In this document: positions 31,629 through 38,022 of the stretch, piece by piece | Numbering within the stretch: the stretch's first letter is position 1 | How the letters are laid out: the number at the start of each line of letters is the position of its first letter | Assembly (NCBI GenBank): GCA_046330135.1 | Contig: JAXLTI010000007.1 | Location: 1-64,000 of the forward strand | DNA from: CAYYFX01 sp046330135 | Lineage (GTDB): Bacteria > ARS69 | DNA: 64,000 nucleotides | Direction of reading: 5' to 3' | Translations under genes and position numbers: made by a program | Notes under the pieces: model-generated | The model's input: the letters and a program-made list of their open reading frames with translations, nothing else | Told to the model about the DNA's origin: nothing | Databases searched by the model: none

Positions 31629-33074
31629 ATGGTCGTTGTCTCGCAAACAGGGGGCGGTGATCCTACCCGCATAGGCACTAACTTTGATGCCATCCAACTG
31701 GCCATCCAAGACCTTGGCAGTGCTGGCGGCACAGTGGCCATTCGGAAGGGCACATATACTTCTGGCACAACGTACCCGTTTCTTACTGTGCCGAGTAATG
31801 TCATGTTGGAAGGAGAAGGTGCCGGCACAATTCTTCAGCCATCGGTGGCGCTCGGCGGCGGTGTCGTACAGGGAGTCAGCGGTAGCCGTATAGTCATTCG
31901 CGACTTGACTATTGCCGCGGTTGGCATTGCTCCGTTTGGAGTGAGCCTGCAAAACTGCACCTACTGTGTCGTTGAGAACCTTTTCATCAGCGGCACCACC
32001 CAGGATGGCGTGTATCTGAGCAGTTCGCAGGACGTAGACGTGCGTTCCTGTCAGATGTTGGGCTGCATGCGGAATGGCGTCGCCCATGGCTCCGGGACCC
32101 CTGGGCTGCGGATTCGTGTCATGGGCTGCACACTGCAGCAATGCGGCCACTACGGGGTAGATCTCGAGCCCGCCTCTGAGAGTGCGATAGTGAACTGTCA
32201 GGCTGTGGCGTGCTCTAACGGGGGCTTCGTTATCACGGGCGAAGCGGATGGGCCTTACCTCCACGGGAATCGGATCGAGAACTGCACAGCAACAGGGAAT
32301 GGTGGGCCGGGCATCTCGCTTGGGCGGTCTATTGGATGCCTTATCAGCGGGTGCGTGTCGTCTCAAAACCAGTACGGTATCTACATCGGGTCGAATTGCG
32401 TCGGGACGCAGGTGGTGAGCAATCATACGATCGGTAACGCGGCGTCGGGCATCCACGTGTTCGCGGGAGCCGATCGCTCGGTGATAAGCGGGAACATCGC
32501 GTGCGAAAACGGGGAGTACGGGATCGCGACGGGTGGGAACATGACGACGATCACGGGCAACCTATGCCGTGGCAACGCGACATCGTACTACCAGGTGCGA
32601 GACGGCATTCTTGTAGCCACCTGTTTGGGGTGCACCATAACCGGGAATGTGTGCATCGATTCGGTGGGGCAGACGGCGCTGACTGGAGATGCGTCGGCGG
32701 GTAGCAAGACGCTGCAGGTGGCTGACGTGAGGGACTTCTATGCGAAGCAGTTCATCACGGTTACGGGAGCGACGTCCGAGGACGCCGTGGTCGTCGGGAC
32801 AACGGCGAGTCCACCACGTCTGTATCTGCTGAGCCCGCTGGCGTACAGTCATACGGTGGCGTCTGGGGCCAAGGCGAAGGGGCGTGCAGGGCAGCGTTAT
32901 GGGATATACCTGCAGCGGGAGTCTGGCAGTGGAGACAGGCATGTTGTGACGGGGAACGTGGTGACGGGCAACGGGACCTCTCAGATACTGGATGCGACGC
33001 TTAAGTCCTGTGTGAGCAACAACATCCTGTGGCTGGAGGACACAGACCCGCCGTCGCTGCCGGCATGTGGCTAG
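31629..33074 (+). CDS. Right-handed parallel beta-helix protein (pectate lyase-like)
   Basis: A 481-residue protein without a signal peptide. Residues about 15-65 match the pectate lyase superfamily start (NFDAIQLAIQDLGSAGGTVA, then KGTYTSGTTYPFLTVPSNVM, then EGEGAGTILQPS). About twelve beta-helix turns follow (VVENLFISGTTQDGVYLSSS; VVSNHTIGNAASGIHVFAG; VVTGNVVTGNGTSQI). The gene is visibly richer in A and T than everything around it, so its origin differs. Phage tailspikes and depolymerases share this design, as do surface lyases. Location on a phage-like element and lack of signal peptide favour the former, without proof. GGAGGTGA precedes ATG 31629. The 133-base gap to the divergent deacetylase probably holds both promoters. 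Confidence 0.75.
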   Translation: MVVVSQTGGGDPTRIGTNFDAIQLAIQDLGSAGGTVAIRKGTYTSGTTYPFLTVPSNVMLEGEGAGTILQPSVALGGGVVQGVSGSRIVIRDLTIAAVGIAPFGVSLQNCTYCVVENLFISGTTQDGVYLSSSQDVDVRSCQMLGCMRNGVAHGSGTPGLRIRVMGCTLQQCGHYGVDLEPASESAIVNCQAVACSNGGFVITGEADGPYLHGNRIENCTATGNGGPGISLGRSIGCLISGCVSSQNQYGIYIGSNCVGTQVVSNHTIGNAASGIHVFAGADRSVISGNIACENGEYGIATGGNMTTITGNLCRGNATSYYQVRDGILVATCLGCTITGNVCIDSVGQTALTGDASAGSKTLQVADVRDFYAKQFITVTGATSEDAVVVGTTASPPRLYLLSPLAYSHTVASGAKAKGRAGQRYGIYLQRESGSGDRHVVTGNVVTGNGTSQILDATLKSCVSNNILWLEDTDPPSLPACG

Positions 33075-33237
33075 TTGACGCGGGGTGCGCGTTCAAGAAG
33101 CGCTCTCCAACGACCCGGCGGGCACCCGGCGAGCGGCGGAGGAATGCGACCACCGCGGCCGCCTCCTCGCGGGTGCAGGCAGGGCAGCCGTAGTTGGGCG
33201 TCGTCTCGCCGTAGACCTCGAGGCGCCGGCGGCACAT
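33001..33237 (-). CDS. Possible small Cys-containing protein
   Basis: A possible 78-residue gene, ATG at 33237 preceded by AGAGGGGATCAG. The N-terminus MCRRRLEVYGETTPNYGCPA with CPAC and a helix REEAAAVVAFLRRS looks protein-like. The 3' end overlaps the beta-helix gene by 74 bases in antisense, which lowers confidence. Otherwise the stretch 33075-33412 shows no gene. Confidence 0.35.
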   Translation of the reverse strand: MCRRRLEVYGETTPNYGCPACTREEAAAVVAFLRRSPGARRVVGERFLNAHPASTSHMPAATAGLCPPATGCCCSHRT

Positions 33238-33412
33238 CTGATCCCCTCTGTCACCGCGAAGTGCTGCGGCGCTCGAACGACCCGCTACCGTAACCCTCGC
33301 GGAGTCGAGATCGTCCGTCCTGGCGCCTCTGGCGCGGCCGGTTTCTCGGCCGAGGCCCGCTCCGGCGCGTCGGCGGCCGTCGCGGCCCCCCGAGCTCGCG
33401 CGTTCCCAGCAC

Positions 33413-33976
33413 CTAGGCCAACTGCCGCGAGGTCCTCCCGTAGAGCTCGTCGAGCTCGCCGGTCAGCTTCTCCACGGCGATCTCGTGGTGGCGAATCTCA
33501 TCGCGCGCCTTCCCCTGGGCCTTCGCGTCGTTCCACCCGGAGTGCACGCGACTCTCCATCGCGCGAACCATGTCCGCATGGCGCTCGCGGGCGTCGCGCA
33601 GCTGCGCCTGCTTGATCGCCAGGAGCTCCGTCACCGCCGAGACCTTTACCGTCAGCTCGAGCGCGCGCGCCATGCGCGCGGTCTCCGCGCGGCTCCTCTC
33701 CATCTCCTCGCGCGTAGCCCTCAGCTCTTCCCGCTGCATCTCGAGCTGCTCGCGCGAGTCGCGGAGCTCGCGGCGCTGCAGGATCAGGGTGGCGACGATC
33801 GCGATGAACGCCAGGCCCGCGAACAGCGCGCTCGCCGCGCCGTACATCTGCCCGAAGTCGGCGGCCGACCGGAGTCCGCCGTAGAACCGCGGCACGAGGA
33901 CGTCCACGAGCGCAAGCGCGACGAGCACGAAGACGACCGAACAGGCGATCAGCACGCCGTCGCGCGAGAGCTTCAA
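33413..33976 (-). CDS. Membrane protein with coiled coil, PutAbiC-like N-terminus
   Basis: A 187-residue protein with two transmembrane helices (about 7-29, VLIACSVVFVLVALALVDVL, and about 44-66, YGAASALFAGLAFIAIVATL) followed by a long coiled coil (ILQRRELRDSREQLEMQREE and on to about 180). This N-terminal arrangement, with FAGLAFIAIVATLILQRREL, resembles putative phage abortive infection (PutAbiC-type) membrane proteins, whose C-terminal effector part is lacking here. It lies 94 bases from the right attachment site, a position where satellites often carry defence genes. Function is inference. Confidence 0.6.
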   Translation of the reverse strand: MKLSRDGVLIACSVVFVLVALALVDVLVPRFYGGLRSAADFGQMYGAASALFAGLAFIAIVATLILQRRELRDSREQLEMQREELRATREEMERSRAETARMARALELTVKVSAVTELLAIKQAQLRDARERHADMVRAMESRVHSGWNDAKAQGKARDEIRHHEIAVEKLTGELDELYGRTSRQLA

Positions 33977-34069
33977 CGGGCGTGGTCCCGTACGCAGCGC
34001 GTACGCAGCGGGCGTGAGGAAGCGCTGGACCTCATCGCCGCAATCGAGCTACGGTACGCGAGATGGAGG

Positions 34070-34114
34070 TGGTGGAGCTGGCGAGGATCGAACTCGCGAC
34101 CTCATGACTGCCAG
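34070..34114 (-). repeat. Attachment site inside intact tRNA-Ala
   Basis: Exact 45-base match to 20743-20787, covering the CCA end through the anticodon arm. It marks the right boundary of the integrated element. Confidence 0.85.
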
Positions 34115-34145
34115 TCATGCGCTCTCCCAACTGAGCTACAGCCCC
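34070..34145 (-). tRNA. tRNA-Ala (anticodon GGC)
   Basis: The 76-base minus-strand sequence folds into a full cloverleaf. The acceptor GGGGCTG pairs with CAGCTCC including the alanine identity pair G3-U70. The anticodon loop CTGGCAG is closed by CATGA/TCATG, and the T-arm contains GTTCGATC. CCA is encoded. It is the integration target of the element to its left. Confidence 0.93.
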
Positions 34146-34338
34146 AGTCCCCAATCCGCCGAGAGGCTCGGCGCCGACCGGAAGGGCCGGCGCGAAGCCC
34201 GAGGAGACTATTCGGCATCGGCGCCCTCGGTCAAGAGACGAGCGGCGCGCGCCGACTTCACAGGCGGCCGGCCTCCCCGCAGCGGCTCTCGAGGCGTTCC
34301 AGGCGCCTTCCCGCGGGGACGCCGGGCGGCGCCGGCTC

Positions 34339-34347
34339 TGGTACCAT
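34339..34347 (+). promoter_or_regulatory. Candidate extended -10 promoter of tRNA-Leu
   Basis: TGGTACCAT (TGn plus TAnnAT) lies 21 bases before the first base of tRNA-Leu, a normal distance for a tRNA promoter. The gap 34146-34338 shows nothing else. Confidence 0.5.
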
Positions 34348-34368
34348 GCTTGCCGCCATGCCCCGAGT

Positions 34369-34455
34369 GCCGGTGTGGTGGAATTGGTAGACGCGACGGA
34401 CTCAAAATCCGTTGGACTCACGTCCGTGCCGGTTCGAGTCCGGCCACCGGCACCA
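34369..34455 (+). tRNA. tRNA-Leu (anticodon CAA)
   Basis: An 87-base class II tRNA. The acceptor GCCGGTG pairs with CACCGGC. The anticodon stem ACGGA/TCCGT closes loop CTCAAAA giving anticodon CAA. A long variable arm (TTGGACTCACGTCC region) and T-arm GGTTCGAGTCC follow. Discriminator A and CCA are encoded. Confidence 0.93.
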
Positions 34456-34513
34456 ACTCTCCTCGGCTCGGCCCGTCCTCTCGGCGTTCGTGATCTGGAG
34501 AAGCCGGGCTCTT

Positions 34514-35593
34514 CTACAAGAACCCGCGCCGCCGGAAGAAGAGCACCATCCCGCCGCTCACGCAGGCCATGACGCCGAGCGCCGCCAGGTATCCGTACTT
34601 CCAGCGCAGCTCCGGCATGTTCAGCAGGTGCCGCGTGTCGAAGTTCATTCCCCAGAGCGAGGCGAGGAACGAGAGGGGAATGAAGATCGTGGCCACGAGC
34701 GTGAGGACCTTCATCACCTCGTTCAGGCGGTGGCTCATCATCGACACGTAGAGCTCCAGGAGCCCCGCCGCCAGCTCGCGATACGTCTCGACGAAGTCCA
34801 AGAGGCGAATCGCGTGGTCGTGGCAGTCGCGCAGGTAGACGTGCAGGGAAGCCTCGAAGCGGTCGTCCTCGCTGCGCAGGAGCGTGCCGAACACGTCGCG
34901 GAGCGGCCAGACGGAACGCCGCATGAGGAGCAGGTCCCGCCGCAACCGGTGCAGGTCCGCCAGCAGCGCCGGCGTGGGGAGCCGCAGGAGCTGCTCTTCG
35001 CAGAGCTCGAGCCGATCCCCGAGCTGCTCCACCACGGGGAAGTACCCGTCCACGACCGCGTCGAGGATCGCGTACGCGAGGAACGCCGCTCCGCCCTCGC
35101 GAATCCGTGGCCGCCCCTGCCGGATGCGCTCCCGCACGGAGTCCAGGCAATCCCCGTCGGAGGCCTGCTCCTGGAACGTGGCCACGAAGCCGTCGCCGAG
35201 GAAGACGCTGAGCTGCTCGCCTTCCGCGCCGCGCTGCGCCGTCTGCATGCGTGCGACGATGAAGAGGACCTGGGCGTACTCCTCGATCTTCGGCCGCTGA
35301 TCCAGATGGACCACGTCTTCGAGCGCGAGGCGATGGAGGCCGAGGGCGTCCCCGAGCTTCGCGATCGTCTCGGTGTCGCCCGTGCCCGCCACGTCGATCC
35401 ACACCACGGGGTGGCGCGCGCGCAGCGCCGCGATCTCCTCCAGTCCCGCGCTCCGGCGTTCCTCGAAGCCCGCCGGGCCGTACGCGAAGGCGCGCACCAC
35501 GGCCTGCGCGGCGGAAGGCGTCGCGTGCAGCTGGCCCGGCGGCGTGCCGGGCGGGGAGCGCCGAACGCGCCGCGAGCGCGAGGAACGGGACAT
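34514..35593 (-). CDS. corA: CorA family magnesium/cobalt transporter
   Basis: A 359-residue CorA-type divalent cation channel of the inner membrane. The large cytoplasmic N-domain contains WIDVAGTGDTETIAKLGDAL and LEDVVHLDQRPKIEEY. The long helix precedes two C-terminal transmembrane segments, with the diagnostic YGMNF-type motif as LWGMNF and the following MPELRWKYGY loop. Length fits the family. ATG 35593 follows GGAGGTGA at good spacing. It lies downstream of ccoG but is separated by about 80 bases. No Mg2+ leader element was recognised. Confidence 0.9.
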   Translation of the reverse strand: MSRSSRSRRVRRSPPGTPPGQLHATPSAAQAVVRAFAYGPAGFEERRSAGLEEIAALRARHPVVWIDVAGTGDTETIAKLGDALGLHRLALEDVVHLDQRPKIEEYAQVLFIVARMQTAQRGAEGEQLSVFLGDGFVATFQEQASDGDCLDSVRERIRQGRPRIREGGAAFLAYAILDAVVDGYFPVVEQLGDRLELCEEQLLRLPTPALLADLHRLRRDLLLMRRSVWPLRDVFGTLLRSEDDRFEASLHVYLRDCHDHAIRLLDFVETYRELAAGLLELYVSMMSHRLNEVMKVLTLVATIFIPLSFLASLWGMNFDTRHLLNMPELRWKYGYLAALGVMACVSGGMVLFFRRRGFL

Positions 35594-35671
35594 GCGGTCA
35601 CCTCCGAGTCGACGCAGCTTCGAAGCGACGCGGCGGAGCGTAGGCGTCGACGTCGGCGGTGACAAGCGGCG

Positions 35672-37099
35672 TCAGGGACCGCGGAAGCGCAGCTCCACGC
35701 GCTCGCTCCGCCCCGACGCGGAGTCGGCCACGACGACGGTGAACGGGAAGGGATCGCTCCAGGCGGCGCGGGGGAGCGTCACGATCAGCGGCGTCACCTG
35801 GTCGGCCAGGCTGGCCAGCTCGAGGCGCGGCTGGGCGATGACGACCTCGAAGCCCGGCGGCGCCTCCTTCCCGGGCGAGGCCACGAGCGTGTACACCGCG
35901 CTCCGGCCGCTCTTGTTCTGCACGCGCAGGTCGAAGACGTTGCGGATGGTGGTCTCGTCGATGTCGAAGGGCAGTCCGCGCGAGCGCAGCACGCGCACCT
36001 CGAAGGGCTCGCGGCGTCCGCCCACGAACCCGGCCACGCAGAGCCCGAGGAGCCCGAGCGCGGCGTACACGAGGACCCGCGGCCGGGCGAGCGAGCGCCG
36101 CCTCTCGCCGGCGAAGCCGCGCGTGGAGTCGTAGCGGATGAGGCCCTTCGGGCGACCCACGCGGGCCATCACTTCGTCGCAGGCGTCCACGCAGTTCGCG
36201 CACGCGATGCACTCCATCTGCAGCCCGTTGCGGATGTCGATGCCGGTGGGGCACACCGCCACGCAGCGGAAGCAGTCGATGCAGTCGCCGCCCTCCTGCG
36301 TGGCCTTCGAGCGCGGCTCGCCGCGCTTCGCGTCGTACCCGATCACGATCGTCTCCGCGTCGATCAGCGCGGACTGCGCGCGCCCGTACGGACAGATCGC
36401 GAGGCAGGTCTGCTCGCGGAACCAGGCGTAGTCGAACCACAGCACGATCGTCCACGCCGTGCCCCAGACGAACGCGGCCATGTGCGCGGACGGCGGGCCC
36501 GTCACCGCGTGGACGAGCTCCTTCGCCGGGATGAAGTACGCGAGGAACGCGTGCGCGTTGAGCCACGCGAGGGCGAGGAAGACGCCCTGCTTGAGGGTCT
36601 TCCGCCACGCCTTGTCGAACGTCAAGGGACCGAGGTTCCGGCGGATGCGGCTATCGCGCGGCCCCTCGATCCAGCGCTCGACGCGACGGAACACTCCCTC
36701 GAGGAACACGGTCTGCGGGCAGGCGTACCCGCACCAGATGCGGCCCCAGAGCGCGGTGGCGACGAAGAGCGCGAAGCCGAGCCCCGAGACGAGGAAGAAG
36801 ACCAGGTAGAAGTCCTGGTTCGTGAAGGTCATTCCGAAGAGGTGAGCGCTCCGGCCCGGGAGGTCGATCTGCACCGCGGGATGCCCGCCGAGGGGAAGCC
36901 AGGGCAACCCCACGTAGATCAGCAGCAGCACCGCCCAGACGAGGCTCTTGAGGGTCTGGAAGCGGCCGTGGACGTCCGCCGGGTGGAGGAAGTTCCGGGA
37001 GCCGTCGGCGTTGATCGTGAAGACGGTGTCCAGGTCCGGACGACGCGCCTTCGGACGCGCGCGGCTCTTCGGCGGTACGACGGGCGGTGCGCTCGACAC
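35672..37099 (-). CDS. ccoG: Cytochrome c oxidase accessory protein CcoG
   Basis: A 475-residue membrane ferredoxin of the CcoG/RdxA/FixG family, needed for copper handling during cbb3 oxidase assembly. It shows several transmembrane helices, the conserved GRIWCGYACPQTVF, the TCLAICPYGR motif, two [4Fe-4S] ferredoxin motifs (CIDCFRCVAVCPTG and CIACANCVDACD) and a C-terminal Ig-like FixG domain (about 370-475). The start follows the ccoP stop with no gap. Last gene of the oxidase operon. Confidence 0.92.
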   Translation of the reverse strand: MSSAPPVVPPKSRARPKARRPDLDTVFTINADGSRNFLHPADVHGRFQTLKSLVWAVLLLIYVGLPWLPLGGHPAVQIDLPGRSAHLFGMTFTNQDFYLVFFLVSGLGFALFVATALWGRIWCGYACPQTVFLEGVFRRVERWIEGPRDSRIRRNLGPLTFDKAWRKTLKQGVFLALAWLNAHAFLAYFIPAKELVHAVTGPPSAHMAAFVWGTAWTIVLWFDYAWFREQTCLAICPYGRAQSALIDAETIVIGYDAKRGEPRSKATQEGGDCIDCFRCVAVCPTGIDIRNGLQMECIACANCVDACDEVMARVGRPKGLIRYDSTRGFAGERRRSLARPRVLVYAALGLLGLCVAGFVGGRREPFEVRVLRSRGLPFDIDETTIRNVFDLRVQNKSGRSAVYTLVASPGKEAPPGFEVVIAQPRLELASLADQVTPLIVTLPRAAWSDPFPFTVVVADSASGRSERVELRFRGP

Positions 37100-37825
37100 C
37101 TACCGACCTCCGGGCTTCGGGGCCGGTGGAACGGCCGCAGGCTTGGCGGCCGGAACCGGTGGCGCAGCGCTCGCCGAAGCGGCCACCGAGGCGCCGGCCT
37201 TCGCCGGAGCGCCTGCCGCCGCGGTCGTGGGCGAAGGGGCGCCCCCCGAAGCCGACGGAGACGGAGCGGGCGCGATCTCCAGCTCGCCCTGCGGCGCCTT
37301 GCCCGGGCGGTTCTTGTTCTTGATCGACAGCACGAACGTCACGGCGTCCTGCACGCGCGCCGGGCCCAGCTGGTTGCCCCAGGCGGCCATGCCCTTCTCC
37401 GGCACGCCGTAGGTCACGGTGTGCAGGATCTGGAGCGGGCGGCCGCCGTGGAGCCAGTAGGCGTCGGTGAGGTTCGGCCCCACCTTCCCCGAGCCGTCCG
37501 TGTTGTGGCACACGATGCAGAACTGCTCGAAGACCGCGTGCCCGCGCTCCACGTTCGCCGGAATCTGCGCCATGAGGAGCAGAGCGTCGTCCGTGAGCTC
37601 CTTGCCCTTCATCGCTTCGAGCTGCTTCTGCGCCGCGGCCGCCATCTCGTGCTCGTAGCTCTCGTTCGAGAGGAGCCCGATCCGCCAGGTGTGCATGGTC
37701 AGCCAGTAGACGACGGCGAAGATCACCGCGCCGTAGAGCGTGAACAGCCACCAGTTCGGCAGGCGGTTGTCGTACTCCTGGATGCCGTCGTACTCGTGGT
37801 CCAGGAGGCGATCACGGTCCGCCAT
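37100..37825 (-). CDS. ccoP: cbb3 oxidase subunit CcoP with a single haem c
   Basis: A 241-residue subunit that passes electrons to the cbb3 oxidase. Residues 1-20 (EYDGIQEYDNRLPNWW near the membrane) and one transmembrane helix (about 27-46) are typical of CcoP/FixP. There is one cytochrome c domain, with CIVCH at 103-107, axial Met region GVPEKGMAAWG and VTFVLSI. Standard CcoP has two haem c domains. The second is missing and replaced by an Ala/Pro-rich tail (about 185-241). Two bases separate it from ccoQ. Confidence 0.88.
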   Translation of the reverse strand: MADRDRLLDHEYDGIQEYDNRLPNWWLFTLYGAVIFAVVYWLTMHTWRIGLLSNESYEHEMAAAAQKQLEAMKGKELTDDALLLMAQIPANVERGHAVFEQFCIVCHNTDGSGKVGPNLTDAYWLHGGRPLQILHTVTYGVPEKGMAAWGNQLGPARVQDAVTFVLSIKNKNRPGKAPQGELEIAPAPSPSASGGAPSPTTAAAGAPAKAGASVAASASAAPPVPAAKPAAVPPAPKPGGR

Positions 37826-37827
37826 GG

Positions 37828-38022
37828 TCAGTTCCTCCCATCGCCGAGCGGGGCGCCGGCGTCATCGTCGAGCGGCAGGGCGGCGACGCGGGATCGAGGT
37901 CCCGCGTCGCGCATGCCGAGGAGCACGTGGATCAGCACGCCGAGGAAGGTCACGAAGAAGATGCCGAGCCCGACGAGCGGCCACACGAGCAGATCGCTGC
38001 CGGCGAGCCAGTCCGCGAACAT
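37828..38022 (-). CDS. ccoQ: CcoQ-like small cbb3 oxidase subunit
   Basis: A 64-residue single-span membrane protein (WLAGSDLLVWPLVGLGIFFV, VTFLGVLIHVLL) between ccoNO and ccoP, the usual place of ccoQ/fixQ. Its ATG overlaps the ccoNO stop (TGATG) and GAGGTG precedes it. Similarity is by position and form only. Confidence 0.7.
   Translation of the reverse strand: MFADWLAGSDLLVWPLVGLGIFFVTFLGVLIHVLLGMRDAGPRSRVAALPLDDDAGAPLGDGRN

Larger units (their letters stand above)
20743..34114 (+). mobile_element. tRNA-Ala-integrated phage-satellite-like island
   Basis: The island is bounded by a 45-bp exact direct repeat of the tRNA-Ala 3' half (20743-20787 and 34070-34114), so one element unit is 13,327 bp. 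In order it carries integrase, a divergent small gene, a noncoding repeat region, AlpA/Xis-like HTH, Prim-Pol/helicase, small overlapping genes, a second HTH protein, a TerS-like protein, coiled-coil proteins, and cargo genes on the opposite strand. I found no large terminase, portal, capsid or tail gene. A satellite (PICI-like) is the best interpretation. A decayed prophage or a generic integrative island is the alternative. Confidence 0.75.

Noticed and set aside
34208..34405. Minus-strand frame of 65 codons near the tRNA genes
   Set aside because: It overlaps tRNA-Leu, has no ribosome site and a biased composition.
35672..37099. Possible nitrogen-fixation locus because of fixG/fixI/fixL/fixJ-type genes
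   Set aside because: These genes serve cbb3 oxidase assembly and oxygen control. No nif gene is present.
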